A program made the position numbers and the translations under genes. From positions 248,001-312,000 of the forward strand of contig NZ_CP072378.1 of NCBI RefSeq assembly GCF_018128245.1: 64,000 nucleotides of DNA. Reading direction: 5' to 3'. The notes under the pieces are model-generated. The model ran no database searches and had not been told where the DNA came from. It saw nothing but the letters and a program-made list of their open reading frames with translations. This stretch comes from Leptotrichia sp. oral taxon 221. Lineage in GTDB: Bacteria > Fusobacteriota > Fusobacteriia > Fusobacteriales > Leptotrichiaceae. Each line of letters starts with the position of its first letter. The first letter of the stretch is position 1. Below, one piece after another: positions 44,630 to 53,850 of the stretch.

Positions 44630-45526
44630 TTAAACTTTTTCTTTTTGATTTTTACCAAATAATCCGTTTGGTCTAAATATAAGTATTAAAACTAATACTC
44701 CAAAAACAATAGGATTTGCCCAAGTAGAAGAAATATAACCTTTTGTATAAGATTCAACAATTCCTAAAACGTAACCTCCAACCATTGCTCCAGGAATACT
44801 TCCTATTCCACCAAATACGGCTGCAATAAACGCTTTTAATCCAGGTAACATACCCATGTAAGGTTCTATTCTTGGATACATTATCGCATATAAAACTCCA
44901 CCTAAAGCTCCTAATCCAGAACCAATAGCAAAAGTAATTGCGATAGTCAAGTTAACGTTAATTCCCATTAATTTAGCAGCTCCAGTATCTTGAGAAACGG
45001 CTCTTGTAGCTTTTCCTAATTTTGTTTTTTTGATAAATAAATTTAAAACATACATACAGATTAAAGTAATCGCAATAACAAAAATAGTAAGCACACTAAT
45101 GTTGATAGCTCCTAATTTAATGTTGCTATCAGCCGACAAGAATGAAGGAATAGCATTTGTATTAATTACTCTTGGATTAGCTCCAAACACAATTAAAGCA
45201 ACACTTTCTAACAAGAAACTCATTCCAATCGCAGTAATCAATGCAGAAATTTTTGGTGCATTTCTCAAAGGTCTGTATGCAAAAAAGTCAATAAGTACAC
45301 CTAATATAGCACAAAAAACAATAGATATTACAAGTGCTGGAATAAACGGTATTCCAAATGAAAGACAAACTAAAACAATGTAAGATCCAATCATCAATAT
45401 ATCACCATGTGCAAAATTTATAAGTCCAACAATCCCATAAACCATAGTATAACCTAATGCAATTAACGCATAAATACTACCAGCTTGAAGACCATTGATA
45501 GTCTGTTCTATAAAGTTTTTTAACAT
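44630..45526 (-). CDS. livH: Branched-chain amino acid ABC transporter permease LivH
   Basis: A 298-residue inner-membrane permease. Motifs: INGLQAGSIYALIALGYTMVYGIVGLINFAHGD, RAVSQDTGAAKLMGIN and GLKAFIAAVFGGIGSIPGA. It forms the pore with LivM. It lies 150 bases after livJ, with a hairpin between. Confidence 0.95.
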   Translation of the reverse strand: MLKNFIEQTINGLQAGSIYALIALGYTMVYGIVGLINFAHGDILMIGSYIVLVCLSFGIPFIPALVISIVFCAILGVLIDFFAYRPLRNAPKISALITAIGMSFLLESVALIVFGANPRVINTNAIPSFLSADSNIKLGAINISVLTIFVIAITLICMYVLNLFIKKTKLGKATRAVSQDTGAAKLMGINVNLTIAITFAIGSGLGALGGVLYAIMYPRIEPYMGMLPGLKAFIAAVFGGIGSIPGAMVGGYVLGIVESYTKGYISSTWANPIVFGVLVLILIFRPNGLFGKNQKEKV

Positions 45527-45567
45527 TTTTACTCCTCAAATTTTATTTTTTATATGAATAAAAACTG

Positions 45568-45598
45568 AAAGAAGATAGTAAAATAACCTATCTTCTTT
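45568..45598 (-). terminator. Attenuator hairpin between livJ and livH
   Basis: An 11-bp stem aaagaagatag / ctatcttcttt with a 9-base loop and T-rich flanks on the minus strand. It probably reduces read-through, giving more binding protein than permease. Confidence 0.65.
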
Positions 45599-45676
45599 TC
45601 ATAAAAATTACTCATATTCTAATTATTTTAAGATTTTCTAATTAAATTGAATTGTATCATTTAATAGAATTTAAAA

Positions 45677-46792
45677 TTATAATTTTTCTTTTAATGTAAG
45701 TTTTCCACCTTTAACTTCTATGAAAGTAACTTTTTTATTAGGGTTTCTATCAGCGTCAAATTGGAAAGTTCCAGTAACTAGAGGTAAACCTTTAGTAGCT
45801 GCCATAGCAGTTCTGATAGATTCTCCTGATAAGTCTTTAGAATTTTTGATTGCATTTTCAACAACAATAACTGTATCATATCCTAATGCAGCAAATACTA
45901 AAGGATTAGAGTTAAATTTAGTTTTGTAATCTTTTATGAATTTTACTACAGTTGGATCAGTATCATCTGGAGCAAATTGACTCGAGAAGATAGTACCTTC
46001 AGCAACTTTTCCAAAGTTAGTTTGGATTCCATCCCAACCGTCTCCACCTAAGTAAGGAATTTTAAATCCTAATTCATTTGCTTGAGTAGCAATTAATCCA
46101 TTTGTATTGTAATAATCTGGGATATAAAGAGCTTCAGGATTTTGTCCTTTAATTTTAGTTAAAATTGATTTAAAGTCTTTATCATCTTTAGTATATTTTT
46201 CTTCAACAATAGTTATTCCATCTTGAGTTGCTTGTTTTTTGAATGCTTCAGCTAATCCTAATGAATAATCACTTGAAGTATTAGTTAAAACAGCAATTTT
46301 TTTGATACCTTTTGTTTTAGCATATTTTGCAACAGCAGTTCCTTGGAAAGGATCAGTAAATGTAGTTCTGAATACATAATCTTTACCTTTTGTGATATCT
46401 AAAGCTGTTCCAGATGCAGTAATCATAGGAACTTTAGCTTTTTGAGCTAATTCTGAAACTGCGATTGAAGCAGAAGAAATAACTTCTCCGATAACTAAGT
46501 TTACTTTATCTTGTGAAACCATTTTTTTGAAAATGTTAACAGCTTCTTGTGATTCACCTTTACTATCTGCGACAACAAGTTCAATTTTTTTACCATTGAT
46601 TCCACCAGCTGCATTTAATTCATCAACTTTTAATTGAACTCCATTTTTTACAGCCACACCATATTGAGCAACATCACCAGTAAGTGGTGCGATAACTCCA
46701 ATTTTAATTACGTTGCTATCTGCCGCTTTTTTACTACCACAGCTAACAACAAACAATAACAATAATGACATTACGAATAGTAATTTTTTCAT
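45677..46792 (-). CDS. livJ: Branched-chain amino acid-binding lipoprotein (LivJ/LivK type)
   Basis: A 371-residue periplasmic binding protein. Lipoprotein signal MKKLLFVMSLLLLFVVSCGS with lipobox VVSC. The mature part has IKIGVIAPLTGDVAQYG, GINGKKIELVVADSKG, PMITASGTALDIT, YVFRTTFTDPFQG and a type I periplasmic fold to KLTLKEKL. ATG at 46792 is the start; a longer frame to 46843 would bury the signal. First gene of the liv operon. Confidence 0.94.
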   Translation of the reverse strand: MKKLLFVMSLLLLFVVSCGSKKAADSNVIKIGVIAPLTGDVAQYGVAVKNGVQLKVDELNAAGGINGKKIELVVADSKGESQEAVNIFKKMVSQDKVNLVIGEVISSASIAVSELAQKAKVPMITASGTALDITKGKDYVFRTTFTDPFQGTAVAKYAKTKGIKKIAVLTNTSSDYSLGLAEAFKKQATQDGITIVEEKYTKDDKDFKSILTKIKGQNPEALYIPDYYNTNGLIATQANELGFKIPYLGGDGWDGIQTNFGKVAEGTIFSSQFAPDDTDPTVVKFIKDYKTKFNSNPLVFAALGYDTVIVVENAIKNSKDLSGESIRTAMAATKGLPLVTGTFQFDADRNPNKKVTFIEVKGGKLTLKEKL

Positions 46793-46859
46793 TGTTTTTC
46801 TCCTTTCAAAAATATAAAATTTAATTAATGATTTATAAAACATCTTAATTGAATATTTA

Positions 46860-46868
46860 ATTATAACA
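46860..46868 (-). promoter_or_regulatory. livJ promoter (extended -10)
   Basis: Read on the minus strand: TGtTATAAT, about 65 bases before livJ. No clear -35. Confidence 0.55.
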
Positions 46869-47061
46869 TAAATACATTGATAATTAAAATATTTATTATT
46901 AATAGAAATATTTATAAGATATATTTTTATTAGTTTTTTTTAGTAAAAAATAGTAAGGACATCATAATAGACTTTAGTATATTATGAAAGTTTACTAGAT
47001 AAAATAAATTCAGATGTGAGAGAAACTATAATTTTGTAGAGGTGTGTAAAAATTAAAAATC

Positions 47062-47088
47062 GGAGCTGTCTCAAAATGAAACAGCTCC
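47062..47088 (-). terminator. Terminator of the small porin gene
   Basis: ggagctgt / acagctcc with an 11-base loop; on the minus strand it is followed by a T-rich tail. Confidence 0.8.
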
Positions 47089-47136
47089 TTTTGTGTTGAA
47101 GATATAATTAAGAATCAATCATTTAAGATTTTTAAA

Positions 47137-47703
47137 TTATTGTCCTAAATTGAAGTTATAACCTACACCAAGAGTAACTCTTTTATAGTTAGCTTTAATG
47201 TTATCGTTTCCAGCTTTATATTTTCCTTGGTTTTCTTTATACATAACGTCAACATTTACATTATTAACATTAACTCCAGCACCTGCTCCGTAGTATAAAC
47301 CATCTTTAGCTTTATCTGTGTTAGCAGAATATCCTAAATCTCCTTTAATGTATGGTTTAACAACTGTTGGAGTGTCAAATGTATATTTTGCAGTTCCGTA
47401 AATAGGTACTGAATTGTAAAGTTCACCTTTTGAATCTTTTAAATCATTATGTTGTTGATAAGCTACTCCAGCTCCAACTTCTAAACCAGGAGTAACTTCG
47501 TATCTATATTCAGCTCCTGCTTCAAAAGCATTTCTTTTAGCATCAATATCTTCATCAATATTTTTGATATAAGTATTGTTTTTAGCATCTTTTATTTTAT
47601 ATTTTCCACCTAAATCATATCCACCTTTTACTTCAATTTTGTGAGCACTAGCGAAAGAAGCTAATCCTGCAACTAAAAATAATCCTAATAACATTTTTTT
47701 CAT
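47137..47703 (-). CDS. Small outer-membrane beta-barrel protein
   Basis: A 188-residue protein with a signal peptide (MKKMLLGLFLVAGLASFASA, cut before HKI). The mature chain is a series of strands (IEVKGGYDLGGKYKI, FEAGAEYRYEVTPGLEVGAG, KPYIKGDLGYSA, VTLGVGYNFNLGQ) and ends close to an aromatic-rich strand, as in 8-stranded OmpA/OmpW-like barrels. ATG at 47703 is preferred to the GTG at 47712. Own promoter with a palindrome across it. Confidence 0.85.
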   Translation of the reverse strand: MKKMLLGLFLVAGLASFASAHKIEVKGGYDLGGKYKIKDAKNNTYIKNIDEDIDAKRNAFEAGAEYRYEVTPGLEVGAGVAYQQHNDLKDSKGELYNSVPIYGTAKYTFDTPTVVKPYIKGDLGYSANTDKAKDGLYYGAGAGVNVNNVNVDVMYKENQGKYKAGNDNIKANYKRVTLGVGYNFNLGQ

Positions 47704-47778
47704 GTTAATCACCTTTCCTTTATAAACTTTCCTTTTATTTTTTTATCAAAGATTTGTTGTTATCCTTGATGTACCAGT

Positions 47779-47806
47779 AGTATACCTCAAATGACTTATA
47801 AGTCAA
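47779..47806 (-). promoter_or_regulatory. Promoter of the small porin gene with overlapping 14-bp palindrome
   Basis: Minus strand: TTGACT, 16 bases, TATACT. The perfect palindrome TGACTTATAAGTCA (47792-47805) covers the -35 and half of the spacer, the position of a repressor operator. Confidence 0.7.
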
Positions 47807-47972
47807 TTGATAAAAAGATATTTTTTGTATGGATTTTAGTGTATTTTTCCTTTGCAAAAATGAAAAAAGTGCTTGTAAATGGCTAAAATACTAGTGGAAA
47901 TTGATTTTATAAAAAATAAAAAAATGCAAAAAAATTAATAAAAAAAATATAGAAATTTTACTAAAATTATTA

Positions 47973-47978
47973 TATAAT
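47973..47978 (+). promoter_or_regulatory. -10 box for the cupin gene
   Basis: A perfect TATAAT 36 bases before the start codon; -35 not obvious. Confidence 0.5.
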
Positions 47979-48014
47979 TGGTATCAGAACAAAAATTAAT
48001 AGGAGTTGATATAA

Positions 48015-48296
48015 ATGTTAGGAACAGTGGAAAATAAAGCAGGATTATTGTTTAAAGGGAATAATTTCAAGGTAGTAAAAAAAGTGATAAATTTAGGAGA
48101 GCAAATACCTTCTCATAATCATGAAAATGAAGAAATTATTTTTTCTGTATTAAAAGGAAAAATGGAAATATTTTTAAATGGAGAAGAAAAACATATTTTG
48201 GTTCCAGGAGATATTTTGCATTTTGATGGGAAAAATTTTATTAGTGGAAATGCTTTGGAAGATTCTGAAATCAATATAACTTTGATTTTAAAATAG
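48015..48296 (+). CDS. Cupin-domain protein
   Basis: A 93-residue single-domain cupin. The metal-binding pattern reads IPSHNHENEEIIFSVLKGKME (H-x-H-x3-E) and a second half GDILHFDGKN. Small cupins of this type bind sugars or metals or sense ligands; no specific role can be assigned. It has a gagttg site and is followed 12 bases later by the TraX-like gene. Confidence 0.85.
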   Translation: MLGTVENKAGLLFKGNNFKVVKKVINLGEQIPSHNHENEEIIFSVLKGKMEIFLNGEEKHILVPGDILHFDGKNFISGNALEDSEINITLILK

Positions 48297-48308
48297 GATA
48301 AATAGAAA

Positions 48309-48956
48309 ATGAGTTTATTTATTTTAAAAATAATTGGAATTTTGTCAATGTTTTTGGATCACTATTATTTTATTATTGGTGGTCCAAGAATTCTGAATAT
48401 TATTGGGAGGGTCGCGTTTCCAATATTTGCTTTTGCATTAAATGAAGGTTACAGACATACAAAAAATTTAAAATTATATTTAATAAGGTTAGGGATACTT
48501 GCTTTGGTAATACAACTACCTTTATTTTTTTCAAGTACTAAATATCCAATGAACATATTTTTTACATTATTTACAGGTTTATTAATTATTACAATTATGA
48601 ACACAAAAAAAGTTAATATTTTTCCAAAAATATTAATAATCGCTTCGTTGTTTTATATAACAAAAAAATTTGAATTTGACTATTCAATATACGGAATATT
48701 GTTGATAATGATTTTTAATATTTTTTATAATCGAAAAATATTGATTTTTGTCAGTTTTTTGTTTTTAAATTTAATAATTGTATATTTTCCAGAAATATTT
48801 GATTTGAGTGAAATACAGTTTTATTCGATATTTTCGTTAATATTTATTTTTTTGTATAATGGAAAAAAAGGGAAGAGTATGAAGTATTTTTTCTATTTAT
48901 TTTATCCATTACATTTTTTTGTGATAGAGTTAATTAATAAATTTTTAATTAAATAA
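48309..48956 (+). CDS. TraX-family membrane protein
   Basis: A 215-residue polytopic membrane protein. The N-terminal family signature is clear: ILKIIGILSMFLDHYYFIIG, IGRVAFPIFAFALNEGYRHTKN, LYLIRLGILALVIQLPLF. About seven hydrophobic helices. TraX is the F-pilin N-acetyltransferase, but chromosomal members are widespread and probably acylate other envelope substrates. No conjugation genes are present. Confidence 0.85.
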   Translation: MSLFILKIIGILSMFLDHYYFIIGGPRILNIIGRVAFPIFAFALNEGYRHTKNLKLYLIRLGILALVIQLPLFFSSTKYPMNIFFTLFTGLLIITIMNTKKVNIFPKILIIASLFYITKKFEFDYSIYGILLIMIFNIFYNRKILIFVSFLFLNLIIVYFPEIFDLSEIQFYSIFSLIFIFLYNGKKGKSMKYFFYLFYPLHFFVIELINKFLIK

Positions 48957-49085
48957 AAAAATAATGGGATTTTATAAATTTTATTATTTATTTTATGAGA
49001 AAAATATGTTAAAATAAAAGGACGTTTTAGAGGGAGTTTTTTAAAAAACTTAGAAAAGGGAGTACGTAAAAAAACAGGAGTTAAA

Positions 49086-49735
49086 ATGACAAAAAAAGAG
49101 CGATTTAAAAAAATATTTCCAATATTAGAAAATAAGTTTGGTAAACCTAAATGTGCATTGGATTTTGAGACGCCATATCAGTTGATGGTAGCGGTGATTT
49201 TATCGGCACAATGTACAGATGTGAGAGTAAATATTGTAACAAAAGAGTTTTTTAAGGTTATGAAAGAGCCAAAAGATATTAGAGAAATGGATTTAGAAAC
49301 GATTGAAAAGTATATAAAATCAACTGGATTTTATAAGAATAAGGCTAAAAATATTAAATTGAATGCCGAAATGCTTTTGGAAAAATATAATGATAAAATT
49401 CCAAATAAAATGGAGCAACTAGTGGAATTGCCTGGAGTTGGACGAAAAACGGCTAATGTTGTTTTGGGAGAATTGTGGAATATACGAGAGGGAATTGTGG
49501 TTGACACTCATGTTAAGAGATTATCGAATTTAATTGGATTTGTGAAAAGTGATAATCCAGAAATAATAGAAAAGGAATTGATGAAATTTATTCCAAAAAA
49601 AATTGGTTTGAGTATTCGCATTATTTAATATTACAGGGGCGTGACAAATGTATTGCGAGAAGACCAAAGTGCGAAGAGTGTGAAATTAGGGATTTTTGTA
49701 AACATTATGAGCAATTACAGAAGATAAAAAAATAA
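49086..49735 (+). pseudogene. nth: Endonuclease III (nth), frameshifted at an A8 run before the iron-sulfur motif
   Basis: DNA glycosylase/AP lyase for oxidised pyrimidines. The frame from ATG 49086 gives the helix-hairpin-helix LPGVGRKTANVVLGE and catalytic VDTHVKRLSNL, then runs into IGLSIRII and a stop at 49628. In another frame from 49604 the protein continues WFEYSHYLILQGRDKCIARR, with the 4Fe-4S cysteines C-x6-C-x2-C-x5-C, to TAA at 49735. The A8 tract at 49595-49602 lies at the break; one extra A would restore about 216 residues. It may be a real lesion, a sequencing error or slippage-corrected. Confidence 0.88.
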
Positions 49736-49767
49736 ATTTATATATAAAAATTGAAGAAAGGAAGAAA

Positions 49768-51309
49768 ATGGTCGGTAAGTTAAAAAAAGTAATTATAGCA
49801 ACAAGTTTATTTGCAGTTTTATTAAATGCAGAGGGAACTTCTGAGGAAGGAGGAGCTTCAACATCAGCAACATCTGAGAAAGTGACAGTTAGAGAGGAAA
49901 AAAGTTCACCAAAATTTGAAGTGAAAAGGGAAGAAATTCATTCTAAGAAAAAAGAATCTGGAAGTAGTAAAATTCATGAAAAGCAGAAAAAATCAATAAA
50001 AAAATCAGAGAATTATTCTTCTAAATCTCACAAATCTGCTGTGAAAAATGAAAATATAGAGAACAATGAAGTAGAGAATAATGAGATAATTATATCAAGA
50101 GTTTCTTCAAAACCAGTAAACGAAACAGCAAATAAGATTTTAAACGACAAAAAAGCTAAGGAATTAAATAAAAAAAGAGCACAAATAGATAGTAAAAAAC
50201 CTGTAGTTAAAGCAGTGGAAAAAGAAAATGAAGGAGAATCTCAATATACTGGTAATTTAATTCAGTTTGTAGCGACAACTGATGGAGAGGTGTTGAAAAA
50301 AGAGGAAGAAACTAAAAAACATCCGATTGCATCTTTGACGAAAGTTATGAATATTTTAGTTGTTTTGGACCAAGTAGATAAAGGAAATGCAAAATTAAGT
50401 GATAAAGTTTGTTTTACATCTGATACGGTTAATACTGGTGGAAGCTGGTTAAATGCTCAACCTGGAGATTGTTATGCATTAAAAGATTTGCTGAGAGCAG
50501 AAATTATTTATTCTGCAAATAATGCGGCATACTTGGCAGCTAGTCATATTGGGAAAGGGAATTTGGATAATTTTGTGAAATTGATGAATAAAAAGGCACA
50601 AGAATTAGGAATGAAAAATACCGAATTTCATACACCAGCTGGACTGCCAACTTCTATTACAAAAAAAGGAATGGATATGTCTACAGCATATGATGTTTAT
50701 TTATTGGCGAAAGCGGCGGTTAAAGATAAAAGGATTAGCGAATGGGCAAGTGAAGAAGAGTTAGTTTTAATGAATCCTAGAGGGGAACAAGTGGTTTATA
50801 ATAATAGAAATCATTTGTTGGATAAATATGGAATTTATGGATTGAAAACAGGATTTCATGCTCAAGCTGGATATAATATGATGGTAGCTAGTAAAATGGG
50901 GAATTTAGATATAATTTCAGTTTCTCTTGGAAGTAAGAGTGATTTGGATAGAACAAAAGATCAAGAAACAGAATTTATTGACATCAAGAAAAAGACAAAA
51001 ATGATTTACAAAGAAGGTCAAGAAATGAGTAAATTCAAAGTAAAAAATGTTAAGAAAAAACAAATTAAAGGGATTTTATCTGAAAACGTGTATCAATTAA
51101 GTAATACGACTGATTACAAATTTAGAGTAAAAGATTTAGAAACAGTTGCTGGAAAAGATGGAATAAAAAAAGGTGATGTTATCGGTAAATTAGAAGTTTT
51201 ATCTAAAGGAAGAGTTGTTGAAAATGTTGATATTTTAGCAGAAGAAGATTCTAAGGCGCTTACTTTGTTTGAAAAAGTATTGAGAACGGTGACTTTTGGT
51301 TTAATTTAA
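49768..51309 (+). CDS. D-alanyl-D-alanine carboxypeptidase (DacA/PBP5-type)
   Basis: A 513-residue low-molecular-weight penicillin-binding protein that trims peptidoglycan pentapeptides. Signal peptide (about 1-23) then a long Lys/Ser/Glu-rich linker (25-150), unusual for the family. Catalytic motifs: SLTK (SxxK, in HPIASLTKVMN), SAN (YSANNAAYLAA) and KTG (GLKTGFHAQAG). A C-terminal beta domain (about 395-500) follows. The hydrophobic end may anchor it. Typical DacA is about 400 residues. Confidence 0.93.
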   Translation: MVGKLKKVIIATSLFAVLLNAEGTSEEGGASTSATSEKVTVREEKSSPKFEVKREEIHSKKKESGSSKIHEKQKKSIKKSENYSSKSHKSAVKNENIENNEVENNEIIISRVSSKPVNETANKILNDKKAKELNKKRAQIDSKKPVVKAVEKENEGESQYTGNLIQFVATTDGEVLKKEEETKKHPIASLTKVMNILVVLDQVDKGNAKLSDKVCFTSDTVNTGGSWLNAQPGDCYALKDLLRAEIIYSANNAAYLAASHIGKGNLDNFVKLMNKKAQELGMKNTEFHTPAGLPTSITKKGMDMSTAYDVYLLAKAAVKDKRISEWASEEELVLMNPRGEQVVYNNRNHLLDKYGIYGLKTGFHAQAGYNMMVASKMGNLDIISVSLGSKSDLDRTKDQETEFIDIKKKTKMIYKEGQEMSKFKVKNVKKKQIKGILSENVYQLSNTTDYKFRVKDLETVAGKDGIKKGDVIGKLEVLSKGRVVENVDILAEEDSKALTLFEKVLRTVTFGLI

Positions 51310-51340
51310 TATTTTGAAATATTTAAGAAATTTTCATAAA

Positions 51341-51392
51341 AAATACGTCAGATTGCAAATGTCTTTTGACATAGATAACTGGCGTTTTTTAT
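51341..51392 (+). terminator. Terminator of the carboxypeptidase gene
   Basis: Outer stem acgtcag / ctggcgt, inner hairpin atgtc / gacat, then T6. Confidence 0.75.
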
Positions 51393-51461
51393 TTTAATAT
51401 TATAATATTTTAAATATAATACTTTTATTCTGTCATTTTAATATGATAGTTCATAAAAAAT

Positions 51462-51490
51462 TTGAAATAAATTTTTGCATAAGGTATAAT
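51462..51490 (+). promoter_or_regulatory. kdsB promoter
   Basis: TTGAAA, 17 bases and a perfect TATAAT. The leader is about 95 nt. Confidence 0.7.
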
Positions 51491-51591
51491 GAATATTGAA
51501 AAAAGCATAATAGAGAGTAATAAAAATTTAATTTGAAAAATATGAAAATATCAGTAATTAGAAGAACTTTAAAATAGAAAAGGAGATGGAG

Positions 51592-52338
51592 ATGAAAATA
51601 CTAGGAGTAATACCAGCGAGATATGCTTCAACAAGATTTGAGGGGAAACCATTAAAAGATATTTGTGGACATTCTATGATTGAGTGGGTTTACAAAAGAG
51701 CTAAAAATGCAGATATTGATGAGTTAGTTGTGGCGACTGATGACGAGAGAATTTTTGAGGCTGTGAAAAATTTTGGTGGAAATGTGGTTATGACATCGAG
51801 TGAGCATGAAAATGGGACTTCAAGAATAATTGAAGTTATAAATAAAAATGAGTTTAAAAATTATGATTTTGTAATAAATATTCAAGGGGATGAACCTTTG
51901 ATTGATATTGAATCAATTAATATTTTAGCGAATAATTATCGAAATGAAAAATCGGAGATTATTACGTTGAAGCAGGAAATTCGTGAGGAAAGAGAAATTT
52001 TAAATCCAAATATTGTGAAAGTGATAACAGATTTTAATGAGAATGCAATATATTTTAGTCGTTTGCCAATTCCTTATGAACGTAATAAAAATGAGAATTT
52101 TAAACATTTTAGACATATTGGAATTTACGGATACACAACGAAATTTTTGAATGAATTGAAGAATTTGAGAGAAGGGGTGCTTGAAAAAATTGAGTCACTT
52201 GAGCAGTTGAGATTTATGGAAAATGGTCACAAAATAAAGGTTCTTGAGACAAAATCGAGCGTGATTGGTGTTGATACAGAGGAAGATTTAAAAGAAGTAA
52301 TTGAATTTATTGAAAAAAATGGAATAAAATTAGATTAG
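51592..52338 (+). CDS. kdsB: 3-deoxy-manno-octulosonate cytidylyltransferase (CMP-Kdo synthetase)
   Basis: A 248-residue enzyme that activates Kdo for lipid A core synthesis; it shows the cell has LPS. Seen: GVIPARYASTRFEGKPLKDI, VVATDDERI, TSSEHENGTSRI, NIQGDEPLI, YFSRLPIPYERN and RHIGIYGYT. ATG 51592 is 6 bases after aggag; the ATG at 51586 abuts that site. Confidence 0.96.
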   Translation: MKILGVIPARYASTRFEGKPLKDICGHSMIEWVYKRAKNADIDELVVATDDERIFEAVKNFGGNVVMTSSEHENGTSRIIEVINKNEFKNYDFVINIQGDEPLIDIESINILANNYRNEKSEIITLKQEIREEREILNPNIVKVITDFNENAIYFSRLPIPYERNKNENFKHFRHIGIYGYTTKFLNELKNLREGVLEKIESLEQLRFMENGHKIKVLETKSSVIGVDTEEDLKEVIEFIEKNGIKLD

Positions 52339-52359
52339 GGGTATTGAAGGAGGATTTTT

Positions 52360-53802
52360 ATGGAAAATGGAGTAATGATACAGTATTTTGAGTGGAATTT
52401 ACCGAATGATGGAAAACATTGGCAAAGATTGAAGGAAGATGCAAAACATTTGAGAGAAATTGGTGTTACTGGAGTTTGGATTCCACCTGCATATAAAGGG
52501 ACTTCGCAATTTGATGTTGGTTATGGAGCTTATGATTTGTGGGATTTGGGAGAATTTGATCAAAAAGGAACTGTTAGAACAAAATATGGGACGAAACAGG
52601 AATTGATTGAGGCGATTGAAGAATTGCATAAATACGATATTGAAGTTTATTTGGATGCTGTTTTGAATCATAAAGGTGGAGCAGATGAAACTGAAACGTT
52701 TTTAGCAATAGAAGTTGATCCTGAAAATCGAAATGTGGAAATATCAGCACCATTCGATATTGATGGATGGACGAAATTCACTTTTCCTGGAAGAAACAAT
52801 AAGTATTCTGCGTTTAAGTGGAATTTTACTCTTTTTGATGGTGTTGATTACGATAATCGGACTGGAAAAAATGGAATTTATAAAATTGTTGGAGATAATA
52901 AGAATTGGGATCAGGGAGTAGATTCTGAATTGGGAAATTATGACTATTTAATGAACGCTGACATTGATTTTTCACATCCAGAAGTGCGTGAAGAAATAAT
53001 TCGATGGGGAAAATGGGTTGTGAATGAATTGAAAATCGATGGATTTAGAATGGATGCCGTAAAACATATAAATGATGAATTTATGGCAGAATTTTTGACG
53101 AGAATAAGAGAGACTTATGGAGAAGATTTTTATTCTGTGGGAGAATATTGGCGTAATGATTTGGGGAAATTGAAGGAATATTTGAACAATGTTGGTTATG
53201 AAACTGATTTATTTGATGTTGGACTGCATTTCAATATGTTTGAAGCATCAAAAAATAGAAGAGATTATGATTTGAGAAGAATTTTTGATAATACGATAGT
53301 TGCTGCAAGTCCGTTAGAGGCTGTGACATTTGTAGATAATCACGATTCACAAAGAGGTAGTGCTTTAGAATCACAAATTGAAGATTGGTTTGTTCCACAT
53401 GCATATGCTTTGATTTTATTAGCAAAAGATGGATATCCATGCCTATTTTATGGAAATTATTACGGTATAGGTGGTGAAAAAAGTCCACATCAATGGATAA
53501 TTGACAAACTTTTAGAAGTGAGAAAAAACAATGCTTACGGAGACCAAATAAATTATTTCGATAATCCAAATGTAGTTGCGGTTCATAGAACTGGTAAAGA
53601 TGAATGGACAGGTTGTGTTGCGGTACTTTCAAATTCTGATTATGATAGTGAAATTCAAGTAGAAGTTGGAAGAGAAAGAGCTGGACAAATTTGGCAAGAA
53701 GTTACTGGAAGTGGATTTGAGGATGTTGTGATTAATGAAGAAGGAAAAGGTGATTTTAGAGTAAAAGCTGAAAAAATCGCTGTTTGGGTGCGAAAAAATT
53801 AG
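52360..53802 (+). CDS. Cytoplasmic alpha-amylase, glycoside hydrolase family 13
   Basis: A 480-residue amylase without signal peptide, resembling the E. coli AmyA / Bacillus liquefying type. GH13 regions: DAVLNHKGGAD (region I), GFRMDAVKHI (region II, nucleophile Asp), VGEYW (region III, acid Glu) and FVDNHDSQ (region IV, transition-state Asp). The C-terminal beta domain ends KIAVWVRKN. It probably degrades internal glycogen or imported maltodextrins. Starts 21 bases after kdsB. Confidence 0.95.
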   Translation: MENGVMIQYFEWNLPNDGKHWQRLKEDAKHLREIGVTGVWIPPAYKGTSQFDVGYGAYDLWDLGEFDQKGTVRTKYGTKQELIEAIEELHKYDIEVYLDAVLNHKGGADETETFLAIEVDPENRNVEISAPFDIDGWTKFTFPGRNNKYSAFKWNFTLFDGVDYDNRTGKNGIYKIVGDNKNWDQGVDSELGNYDYLMNADIDFSHPEVREEIIRWGKWVVNELKIDGFRMDAVKHINDEFMAEFLTRIRETYGEDFYSVGEYWRNDLGKLKEYLNNVGYETDLFDVGLHFNMFEASKNRRDYDLRRIFDNTIVAASPLEAVTFVDNHDSQRGSALESQIEDWFVPHAYALILLAKDGYPCLFYGNYYGIGGEKSPHQWIIDKLLEVRKNNAYGDQINYFDNPNVVAVHRTGKDEWTGCVAVLSNSDYDSEIQVEVGRERAGQIWQEVTGSGFEDVVINEEGKGDFRVKAEKIAVWVRKN

Positions 53803-53850
53803 CTAGAATCAAGGAAGTATGATATAGAAATGTTTGAACAGGAGAAAAAA

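Larger units (their letters stand above)
46793..47136 (-). other. 344-bp stretch between two minus-strand genes
   Basis: Contains the livJ promoter near 46860 and, at 47062-47088, the terminator of the upstream small porin gene. No coding frame or further structure is seen. Confidence 0.6.
47704..48014. other. 311-bp divergent intergenic region
   Basis: Minus-strand promoter for the small porin (47779-47806) with an overlapping 14-bp palindrome, and a plus-strand -10 box (47973-47978) for the cupin gene. Otherwise AT-rich with nothing recognisable. Confidence 0.65.

Noticed and set aside
49628-49735. Separate small gene for a cysteine-rich protein after nth
   Set aside because: The sequence is the FeS-cluster end of endonuclease III in another frame, without its own start.
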